Part shown: piece by piece, positions 1 to 4,993 of the stretch | Position numbering within the stretch: position 1 is the stretch's first letter | Layout: the number at the start of each line of letters is the position of its first letter | Source: Spirochaetales bacterium | Lineage (GTDB): Bacteria; Spirochaetota; Spirochaetia; DSM-16054; Sediminispirochaetaceae | Assembly: GCA_021767325.1 (NCBI GenBank) | Contig: JAASTM010000187.1 | Location: 1 to 5,595 of the forward strand | Direction of reading: 5' to 3' | Length of the DNA stretch: 5,595 nucleotides | The notes under the pieces: generated by a model | Databases searched by the model: none | What the model was told of the DNA's origin: nothing | The model's input: the letters and a program-made list of their open reading frames with translations, nothing else | Translations under genes and position numbers: made by a program

Positions 1-18
1 AGAGATAAGAATCAGCAT
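1..18 (-). CDS. Start of an unidentified gene (first 6 codons only)
   Basis: An ATG at 18-16 on the minus strand is followed by five sense codons before the window ends, reading MLILIS. A strong Shine-Dalgarno AAGGAGG lies at 29-23 with a 4-nt spacer, and a near-consensus promoter sits just upstream (46-74), so the start is well supported. The hydrophobic first residues could be an internal beta strand or the beginning of a signal or membrane segment. Six residues are too few to choose or to name the product. It lies downstream of rpsU on the same strand but is separated from it by a terminator and has its own promoter, so it is probably a separate transcription unit. Confidence 0.6.
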
Positions 19-45
19 AGTGCCTCCTTATAATATTGTCTTTTA

Positions 46-74
46 ATCCTACTCTATCCTTTTGAATGTGTCAA
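46..74 (-). promoter_or_regulatory. Sigma70-type promoter for the gene leaving the left edge
   Basis: On the minus strand a perfect TTGACA -35 (74-69) and a TAGGAT -10 (51-46) are separated by exactly 17 nt. Transcription would start near position 39, giving a leader of about 20 nt that contains the AAGGAGG ribosome binding site. Upstream of the -35, positions 75-130 hold several A/T tracts (for example around 84-93 and 108-115) that resemble an UP element. Both the match and the spacing are unusually good. Confidence 0.75.
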
Positions 75-151
75 ACATGAAATGCATTTTTTATGTTTTC
101 AGAAATATTTTTTAATATATGTGTGCTTTCACGTAAATACAACAACCTGCA

Positions 152-223
152 ACATCATCGTGGGCAGAAGCCATCTTTCGGGCAGGCGCGGGGCAGTCGA
201 AACCAGGCCTGCGCGCGGGGCAC
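152..223. repeat. GC-rich intergenic block with short direct repeats
   Basis: Between the rpsU terminator and the left-hand promoter the composition changes sharply, from an AT-rich stretch (about 75-140) to a very GC-rich one (about 160-223). The GC-rich part carries GCGCGGGGCA twice (186-195 and 213-222, 27 nt apart) and GGGCAG three times (162-167, 180-185, 191-196). A weak inverted pair GCAGGC/GCCTGC (182-187, 207-212) could form a 6-bp stem. I see no coding frame with a ribosome binding site and no tRNA-like fold. The rest of the 273-nt gap between the two genes holds only the promoter and terminator listed separately. Confidence 0.4.
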
Positions 224-263
224 AAAAAAAAGGGGTGACCGAGTCGTGCCCAGCACCCCTTTC
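224..263 (-). terminator. Rho-independent terminator of rpsU
   Basis: On the minus strand the arms AAAGGGGTG (262-254) and CACCCCTTT (237-229) form a 9-bp GC-rich stem, followed by an unbroken run of eight T (231-224). The loop sequence could extend the stem with additional G-C and G-U pairs (CTGGG with CTCGG). It begins about 30 nt after the rpsU stop codon. The plus strand has only TTT after the right arm, so the structure looks unidirectional. A 12-bp perfect palindrome, AACCATATGGTT (267-278), lies between the stop codon and the hairpin and has no evident role. Confidence 0.85.
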
Positions 264-291
264 TGCAACCATATGGTTATAGAAGCAGTTA

Positions 292-507
292 TTAGTAGTT
301 CTTCATTGACTGCAGTTTCCGCAGTTTTTTCATTTGTTTGCGCTCGAGAGCCTTTCTTTTGCGGTTTTTGATAGTCGAGGGTTTCTCGAAATACTCACGC
401 TTCTTCCATTCACGGATTATACCCTCTTTTTCTACCATTCGTTTAAAACGTTTGAGCGCTTTTTCCAGCGGTTCGGTTTCATCTACTTTAATGTAGGCGA
501 TTGTCAT
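292..507 (-). CDS. rpsU: 30S ribosomal protein S21
   Basis: The product is a 71-residue, highly basic protein with the S21 layout. It has an N-terminal strand ([13 protein letters not shown]), a first helix rich in K/R (about residues 13-28: [16 protein letters not shown]) and the family signature around 37-44 (REYFEKPS). A lysine/arginine-rich C-terminal helix ends in MKNY. S21 binds the 30S platform near the 3' end of 16S rRNA and contributes to translation initiation. Length matches the family (about 60-75). The ATG at 507 is preferred to the GTG immediately before it (510), because a GGAAGGGG Shine-Dalgarno at 518-511 is better spaced for the ATG. The gene lies 40 nt after the M23 peptidase stop on the same strand and is followed by a strong terminator. 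It may be read both from the upstream operon and from its own promoter (537-565). Confidence 0.95.
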   Translation of the reverse strand: MTIAYIKVDETEPLEKALKRFKRMVEKEGIIREWKKREYFEKPSTIKNRKRKALERKQMKKLRKLQSMKNY

Positions 508-510
508 CAC

Positions 511-518
511 CCCCTTCC
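511..518 (-). promoter_or_regulatory. Ribosome binding site of rpsU (decides its start)
   Basis: GGAAGGGG on the minus strand ends 3 nt before the ATG at 507, and its GGAAGG core ends 5 nt before it. It would directly abut the alternative GTG at 510, which argues for the ATG as the true start. Confidence 0.6.
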
Positions 519-536
519 AGAATATAAGTGTTGCGT

Positions 537-565
537 ATTTTCGCAGTTTATTCGATTTGTGTCAA
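537..565 (-). promoter_or_regulatory. Candidate rpsU promoter inside the 3' end of the M23 gene
   Basis: A perfect TTGACA (565-560) is followed after 17 nt by GAAAAT (542-537), which keeps the important A2 and T6 of a -10 box (4 of 6 matches). The start point would fall near 530, leaving a leader of about 22 nt with the GGAAGGGG ribosome binding site. The -35 box is also coding sequence for the last residues of the M23 peptidase (Leu-Thr), so the match could be accidental. The distance to rpsU makes it plausible. Confidence 0.45.
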
Positions 566-1447
566 CATGGCAGGGTCCACCGCCACCCCCTGAACCCGCA
601 CCTCCCAGTGCAGATGCGGTCCGGTGGCCAGACCCGACATACCGACCGTACCTATTCTCTGTCCGGCCTGCACCACCTCGCCGGACTCCACTTCCAGTTG
701 GTGTAGGTGAAAATAGACAGTGTACATACCGGGCATGTGTTCGATCACCACGCTGTACCCCGAGATAATCCGATCAGCTGCCAAAACTACCCGGCCCCGT
801 CCCGCCGCCAGAACCGGCGTGCCTATATCGGCGGCAAAATCTATGCCGGTATGGATCGACCGGGCGGTACTCTCATCGGAGTAAGAAAAAACCCGCCTGT
901 CACCGTAATACGAGGTAATTCTATACTCCCCGGAATCCTTTTTCGGCAGGGGAAAACCTAGTTGCAGAGTGCCCAGCACCAAGTCAGAATTGAAGCGTGC
1001 ATAGATTTTCTGAATGGCCAGGGCCTGTTCGTACTTTTTCGGATCATCCGAACTGCGCAGTTCCGTAAGGGAATAGTTGAGGGGTATCGTTTCTCTGCGA
1101 AATTCCCGGGGCTCGATCTTTATCTGGCGTATCTCCTCGGCCGTACCGGCGGCACTGTGATATCGCAGCTCGTATTCACCGGGTTCAATCATGGATGAAA
1201 GGGGAACCAATACCCGCACACTCCCCTGCCCGTCGAGGTAATCATTCGTCCTAAAACTCCTGAAACGGCCTATGCGCCGGCCATCTGCATCGACCAAGTC
1301 TATCGCCTGCAGAGGACCCGGGTGGTCAATTGTGAGTACCTCACCGGGTACGGCCCGCAGCGCCTGGGCGGATATTTGTGCAGAACCTAGTACCAGCATC
1401 AAAAGCAGCAATGCTGCGTATACGCGCGTGGATCGGAGTCTATTCAT
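548..1447 (-). CDS. Secreted M23-family zinc metallopeptidase (LytM/DD-endopeptidase type)
   Basis: This 299-residue protein has a clear signal peptide: basic n-region MNRLRSTR, hydrophobic core 9-20, and a likely signal peptidase I site after A29 (AQA|L). No lipobox cysteine is seen. Residues about 31-115 look like a beta-rich, Ig-like spacer (PGEYELRY at 89-96), and 134-155 are probably helical. The C-terminal M23 domain (about 175-293) keeps every catalytic element: H199 and D203 (HTGID), H247 in YFHLH, and H278/H280 in PHLHWE. The zinc ligands should be H199, D203 and H280. Family members cleave peptide cross-links of peptidoglycan, and all motifs being intact suggests activity rather than an EnvC/NlpD-type activator. 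No LysM or coiled-coil targeting domain is visible. The ATG is only 3 nt after the recJ stop and lacks a recognisable Shine-Dalgarno, so translation is probably coupled to recJ. Substrate bond and biological role cannot be told from sequence. Confidence 0.9.
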   Translation of the reverse strand: MNRLRSTRVYAALLLLMLVLGSAQISAQALRAVPGEVLTIDHPGPLQAIDLVDADGRRIGRFRSFRTNDYLDGQGSVRVLVPLSSMIEPGEYELRYHSAAGTAEEIRQIKIEPREFRRETIPLNYSLTELRSSDDPKKYEQALAIQKIYARFNSDLVLGTLQLGFPLPKKDSGEYRITSYYGDRRVFSYSDESTARSIHTGIDFAADIGTPVLAAGRGRVVLAADRIISGYSVVIEHMPGMYTVYFHLHQLEVESGEVVQAGQRIGTVGMSGLATGPHLHWEVRVQGVAVDPAMLTQIE

Positions 1448-1450
1448 ACA

Positions 1451-3565
1451 CTAGTTTCTTTTAATATCGAGTATCGTCAATTGTGAGGTTTCGGTGTTCT
1501 GAAAATAGTTTCGACCGAGACGAAAGACCACGTCAACCGTATCTCCCAGCGAGAAATCACGATTCACCCTCTCGCCGGCCCGCCAGAATATTGCCGGCCA
1601 CTTGTAGCCTCCCGAATCGAGCAGGAGCTTGGCGTGCTGCTGCTCGCCCTTGCCGACCAGATCTACATTGGCAATCTTCAATCTGCGGGTGAGAAAGATA
1701 ATCGGCGGATTGTCCTCGCCGTAGGGTTCGAACTGTTCCACCAGTTTGTGCAGATCAGGATTCAGGTAGTCTGCCGGCAGCTCGGCATCGATGTCGAGCA
1801 CATCTTCTTCCTGCTCCTGCGGTTTCAGGTCGGCTACCGCGGCACTGAAGCGCTGCTGAAACTCTTCGAAGCACTCGTGTTTCAAGCTGAACCCAGCCGC
1901 ATAATCGTGCCCGCCGTAGTCCATAAAAATATCATCGAAGTTATAGAGAAATCCCTTCAGATGAAACCCCTTTACACTGCGCATCGAACCGACCAGGTGA
2001 CTCTGCAGATCGGCCACAACAGTGGCCGGTACGCCGAAAAACTGCACCAGCCGGGCGGCCAGTATTCCGGTAATACCACGGTGGATCGATTTGTCCTTCA
2101 CCAGCACCATTTGTCCGTTGAGCTCATCGAAACTGCGCTGAGCCTTGGGCAAGACTTTCTTCCAGGCCGCATCACCGAGCTTTTTACGCTCCTTGTTCAG
2201 ACCGAGCACCTCTTCTGCCAGGCGCTGTCTGGTCTCCGCATCATCGGTAATCAGCAGCTCGGCGGCTTTATCGGGAACCCCCAGCCGTCCGGTGGCATTG
2301 ATCGCCGGAGAGATCTGCCATCCAACATCGGTAGTGCTGAGCCGTTTGCCCAACAGACGCTGCTGCAGCAGCAGCTGATGGATGCCGGCCCGCTCCACCG
2401 CATTCAGCTGGCGCATGCCGCGCTTTACCAGCAGCCGGTTCTCCCCGTGCAGCGGCATCAGATCGGCAAGCGTTCCCAAGGCCACCAGGTCGAGATGCTT
2501 GTCGAACTCCGTTGACAGAGCCGGATACCGGCGCAGAATATACGACTGAAACAGGGACACGAATATATCGATTTCACTCACCAGTTCACTGGTGTAGCGG
2601 TTGGCACGACTGCGGTCTCTTATCTTCAGCAGGCTCATCCCCTCCAGCTGCGGCAGCAGTTTCCAGATTTCAGGGGCCACATCGAGTACATTGATATCCA
2701 CCCCGTTCCCGAATACCTTCTGCAGCAGACGCCGCTGCTGCTGTTCGTCGTAGACCAGGATCTGGGTGTTCATCAGGAAGGCGGCCAGCCGGGTCTGATC
2801 GGGCCGCACCATTCCCGGCACTAGATTCTCGGACAGACGGTCTACCTCGACCAGGTTCGAAATCTTGACCGCCTCCAGTATGACCGTGTCGTTCCCCGGC
2901 CTGGCATGCAGCAGTACCAACTCCTCTTTGTACATTTCGGTCCGGCTGAACTCCAAGGCCCAGATAAGTTTTGCAACCACCCCGCATCCGGCCAGATCAC
3001 GAAAAGGATAACCGGAATCGGCAATTTTCGGGTCTATGAGGGCCACCGCCGGCGGCAGCTCATCCTGCGGATTGTGATGATCGATTACAATGGTATCGAT
3101 GCCGAGTTCCCGGGCCCGCTTAATCTCGACAATATTGGAAATACCGCAATCAACCGTAATAAGCAGTTCCCCGTCAGCAGCGGCAAACTCCTCCACCACT
3201 TCAACGGTGAGCCCGTACGGGTCATTTCCCAGCGGAAGGGCCCACTCAGCATCGACCCCCAGCCTCTGCAACTCCTCCTTCAGCAGTACCGTAGAGGTTA
3301 TGCCGTCTACATCCCGGTCACCGAAAATCTTGACCTTTTCACCTTCGGCCACAGCCTGCTGGATCCGGTCCACCGCGTCCTCCATTTCGGTAAACAGAAA
3401 CGGGTTATGGCTGAACATCAGATCGTTTTCCAGATAGAATTTGATCTGTTCCGGTTCGGTTACGCCGCGGCGCACGAGAATAGAGGCGGTCAGTAAGTCC
3501 ACCCCGTATTTACCCGCTATTGAGCGGACGCTGTCTTTTTCAATATCAGTTTTATTCCATTTCAT
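1451..3565 (-). CDS. recJ: Single-stranded-DNA-specific exonuclease RecJ (long form with insertion)
   Basis: RecJ degrades single-stranded DNA 5' to 3' in recombinational and mismatch repair. The 704-residue product shows the DHH phosphoesterase core: motif I DRDVDG (83-88), D139 in VDCGIS, DHH (162-164) and D178 in DPK. Then come VALGTLADLMPL (361-372), NATGRLG (423-429) and the DHHA1 domain with HRGITGILAARL (495-506), GSMRSVKGF (526-534) and GGH (551-553). A C-terminal OB-like domain follows (about 588-700, EPYGEDNPPIIF at 613-624). All metal-binding residues appear intact. Typical RecJ proteins are about 560-580 residues; the excess is mostly an insertion at about 206-345, between LAGCGVVAKL and DLVALGT (see findings). 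The start overlaps the end of thpR by 14 nt and has GAGG at 3578-3575, 9 nt upstream. The stop is 3 nt before the M23 gene. It sits in one operon with recO, its partner in the RecFOR pathway. Confidence 0.95.
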   Translation of the reverse strand: MKWNKTDIEKDSVRSIAGKYGVDLLTASILVRRGVTEPEQIKFYLENDLMFSHNPFLFTEMEDAVDRIQQAVAEGEKVKIFGDRDVDGITSTVLLKEELQRLGVDAEWALPLGNDPYGLTVEVVEEFAAADGELLITVDCGISNIVEIKRARELGIDTIVIDHHNPQDELPPAVALIDPKIADSGYPFRDLAGCGVVAKLIWALEFSRTEMYKEELVLLHARPGNDTVILEAVKISNLVEVDRLSENLVPGMVRPDQTRLAAFLMNTQILVYDEQQQRRLLQKVFGNGVDINVLDVAPEIWKLLPQLEGMSLLKIRDRSRANRYTSELVSEIDIFVSLFQSYILRRYPALSTEFDKHLDLVALGTLADLMPLHGENRLLVKRGMRQLNAVERAGIHQLLLQQRLLGKRLSTTDVGWQISPAINATGRLGVPDKAAELLITDDAETRQRLAEEVLGLNKERKKLGDAAWKKVLPKAQRSFDELNGQMVLVKDKSIHRGITGILAARLVQFFGVPATVVADLQSHLVGSMRSVKGFHLKGFLYNFDDIFMDYGGHDYAAGFSLKHECFEEFQQRFSAAVADLKPQEQEEDVLDIDAELPADYLNPDLHKLVEQFEPYGEDNPPIIFLTRRLKIANVDLVGKGEQQHAKLLLDSGGYKWPAIFWRAGERVNRDFSLGDTVDVVFRLGRNYFQNTETSQLTILDIKRN

Positions 3566-4103
3566 CAGCAGTTACCTCACCCACCTCTTCGTAGTGTGCA
3601 CCCTCCGGACACAGAGTCGATTTGTACAACACTATCCGCTGCACTGTAAAGCCGATATGTATATCCCGGCCTTCTTCTTCGGGTTTGGGCCAGTCAGTAT
3701 TCTGTTTCACCCTGGCAAGTGTCAGGTGGGGTCTGAACTTCTTCCTCTCTGGAGCCGAAAATGCCGACAAATGGCCGCTGAGGGCCTGTTGCAGTTCCCG
3801 GCACTCACGTATCCCACTCTGCGGATCGAGATACACTACCCGGGCCGGTCCGCGGCGCGGGAACACTCCCAGTCCATCGAACTCCAGCCGGAATTGCTTG
3901 AACAGGGGCTGCACCATCTGCATCGATTTCAGGACCTGCGACACCCGCTCCGCCTCGATTTCACCGAGAAAATTGAGAGTGATATGCAGCGCCTGCTGGG
4001 AAACCCATTTCAAATCGGGGTAACGCCCGCGCAGAGAAGCCGTATCGAGAATTATTTTTTCCCGCAGTGTATCCGGAACCGGTATAGCTGTAAAAACTCT
4101 CAT
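3552..4103 (-). CDS. thpR: RNA 2',3'-cyclic phosphodiesterase (2H phosphoesterase, LigT/ThpR)
   Basis: The 183-residue protein has the two HxTx motifs that define the 2H phosphoesterases: HITL at 40-43 and HLTL at 126-129, the second within the family-typical RPHLTLARV. The N-terminus MRVFTAIPVP and the W33 region also fit the bacterial ThpR/LigT family, whose length is about 175-190. Characterised members hydrolyse 2',3'-cyclic phosphate to a 2'-phosphate end, and some ligate tRNA halves in vitro. The physiological role in bacteria is uncertain. The ATG overlaps the recO stop by 4 nt (ATGA) with AAGGGAG at 4114-4108 as ribosome binding site, and the 3' end overlaps recJ by 14 nt, so it is translated within the recO-recJ message. 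The extended acidic tail (EEVGEVTADEME) encodes the recJ ribosome binding site and start. Confidence 0.92.
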   Translation of the reverse strand: MRVFTAIPVPDTLREKIILDTASLRGRYPDLKWVSQQALHITLNFLGEIEAERVSQVLKSMQMVQPLFKQFRLEFDGLGVFPRRGPARVVYLDPQSGIRECRELQQALSGHLSAFSAPERKKFRPHLTLARVKQNTDWPKPEEEGRDIHIGFTVQRIVLYKSTLCPEGAHYEEVGEVTADEME

Positions 4104-4852
4104 ACCACTCCCTTTTGCAAAGTATTCAATTTAAACCCCACTACATCTTCGATAATAGCGTAGAGCAGCCGTTTTAATCCGCGCAGCTCCCCCGCACTCA
4201 CACTCACCGCTTCGGTCTGGGCCGCAGACAGGCGGCTGGTGTGCAGCAGGTACTTTTTCGCCGCCGGTGTCAGGGTAAGCAGATCAAGATCTCCCTCGGC
4301 CGCCAGCCTGCACTCCCCGGCGACGAACTCTCCGTTTTGCCAGTATAGCGGTTCCGCCGGCCCGATTTCGCGACCACAGCTGCCGCAGACCGAAATGTCG
4401 GGTAGGAATCCGGTAATGTCCAGGTACCGCCACACGAACTGCAGATTGGCTCGCTCTACGTGCTGAGTCCGACCCAGGAAATCGAGGGCTGAACTCAACA
4501 GATAATACAGTTGAGCAAACTCACTCCCACCGCCGAACGACTTGATAATGAGTTCAGACCAGAAAAGCCCTGTGTAGTACCGGTCGAGATCGCCGCGCAG
4601 CGCTTCATTGTACGTCCGCGGGACTACTTCAGAGACTTTATAACGATCTTTGACCGGATCGTGGTACAGGAGGAAATCTCCGGAGGTGAACGGTTCGGTT
4701 ACTCCGGAGAGTTTGCTTTTTCCCTTGTATGCGCCGAAGGCGGTTGCATGAAAAACTCCCGCATCGGGCGAAATAATAATCAGGCCTTTATGGTACTCGG
4801 CAACTCTATATGCCTTAAGAATCACCCCTTCGGTGCGGAAGTTACGACCCAT
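4100..4852 (-). CDS. recO: DNA repair protein RecO
   Basis: RecO anneals complementary strands and, with RecR, helps load RecA onto SSB-coated DNA. The 250-residue length is normal. The N-terminal OB fold (about 1-80) has the family start RTEGVILKAYRVAEYHKG and the later GAYKGKSKLSG (40-50). A helical middle (about 85-150) is followed by a zinc-finger region. There, C156 and C159 (CGSC) and C181 are present, but the position three residues before C181, usually a fourth cysteine, is Ala178. The C-terminal helical part ends in LKRLLYAIIEDVVGFKL. The ATG at 4852 gives the expected N-terminus; an in-frame TGA lies two codons upstream, so no earlier start is possible. There is no Shine-Dalgarno upstream, and a promoter whose start point coincides with the ATG suggests a leaderless mRNA. 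It is the first gene of the minus-strand cluster and diverges from lon. Confidence 0.93.
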   Translation of the reverse strand: MGRNFRTEGVILKAYRVAEYHKGLIIISPDAGVFHATAFGAYKGKSKLSGVTEPFTSGDFLLYHDPVKDRYKVSEVVPRTYNEALRGDLDRYYTGLFWSELIIKSFGGGSEFAQLYYLLSSALDFLGRTQHVERANLQFVWRYLDITGFLPDISVCGSCGREIGPAEPLYWQNGEFVAGECRLAAEGDLDLLTLTPAAKKYLLHTSRLSAAQTEAVSVSAGELRGLKRLLYAIIEDVVGFKLNTLQKGVV

Positions 4853-4858
4853 GGCTCA

Positions 4859-4887
4859 ATAATACGACACTGCCGCCTGTATGTACA
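4859..4887 (-). promoter_or_regulatory. Candidate promoter of the recO-thpR-recJ operon (leaderless)
   Basis: On the minus strand TGTACA (4887-4882, 4 of 6 matches to TTGACA) is followed after 17 nt by TATTAT (4864-4859, 5 of 6 matches to TATAAT). Six nucleotides (TGAGCC) separate the -10 from the recO ATG, so the predicted start point is the A of the ATG itself. This agrees with the absence of a Shine-Dalgarno before recO. A promoter further upstream in the AT-rich part of the intergenic region cannot be excluded. Confidence 0.5.
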
Positions 4888-4889
4888 GG
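4876..4889. promoter_or_regulatory. Inverted repeat overlapping the recO -35 box (possible operator)
   Basis: CCTGTATGTACAGG is an inverted repeat with perfect 6-bp arms (CCTGTA/TACAGG) and a 2-bp centre. It covers the predicted -35 box of recO, a usual place for a repressor site. The CTGT...ACAG ends recall the E. coli LexA box, but the spacing is 4 instead of 8, so it is not a canonical SOS box. The regulator is unknown and chance is possible. Confidence 0.35.
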
Positions 4890-4907
4890 GGTGCTTCTAT
4901 ATTGCTT

Positions 4908-4968
4908 TTTCGATTTGAATACTGGCCCATTTATGATTACCTTTACTAAAGTTATCCATACATATACA
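4908..4968 (+). promoter_or_regulatory. Probable lon promoter region (two weak candidates)
   Basis: Two -10-like boxes face lon. TATGAT (4932-4937) has a good -10 match but only a poor -35 (TTTCGA at 4908-4913, 18-nt spacer). TATACA (4963-4968) has TTTACT (4942-4947) as -35 at a short 15-nt spacing. The latter would leave a leader of about 20 nt. A small inverted repeat, CTTTA-C-TAAAG (4941-4951), lies between the two boxes. I found no CIRCE element. CCCATTT at 4926-4932 resembles a sigma32 -10, but the TTTGAA upstream of it is far too close. A promoter must exist here because lon is divergent from recO, but I cannot pick one. Confidence 0.3.
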
Positions 4969-4983
4969 AAAACCAAACGTTGT

Positions 4984-4989
4984 AGGAGG
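4984..4989 (+). promoter_or_regulatory. Ribosome binding site of lon
   Basis: A perfect AGGAGG lies 4 nt before the ATG at 4994. It fixes that start in preference to the in-frame ATG at residue 20 (5051), which has no such site. Confidence 0.8.
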
Positions 4990-4993
4990 CATC

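Noticed and set aside
176..222. T-loop-like string GGTTTCGACTGCC on the minus strand, suggestive of a tRNA
   Set aside because: No flanking stem, acceptor, anticodon or D arm can be formed around it.
82..371. Two overlapping plus-strand frames (82-282, 93-371) in the left intergenic region
   Set aside because: They run through the terminator hairpin and into rpsU on the opposite strand. They lack a ribosome binding site and show low-complexity, shifting composition.
334..768. 144-codon plus-strand frame across the rpsU-M23 junction
   Set aside because: It overlaps two well-supported minus-strand genes and the signals between them; its proline-rich translation is an antisense artefact.
2359..2372. 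GCTGCTGCAGCAGC palindrome within recJ
   Set aside because: It encodes a Leu/Gln-rich helix of RecJ with CTG/CAG codons and is explained by coding content.
1634..2515. 293-codon open frame on the plus strand, antisense to recJ
   Set aside because: It lies entirely inside recJ, whose domains are unmistakable. Its translation shows no recognisable domain and no ribosome binding site, so it is a shadow of biased codon use.
4917..4932. Sigma32-like elements TTTGAA and CCCATTT before lon
   Set aside because: The two elements are only a few bases apart instead of the 13-15 nt required, so they cannot form a heat-shock promoter together.
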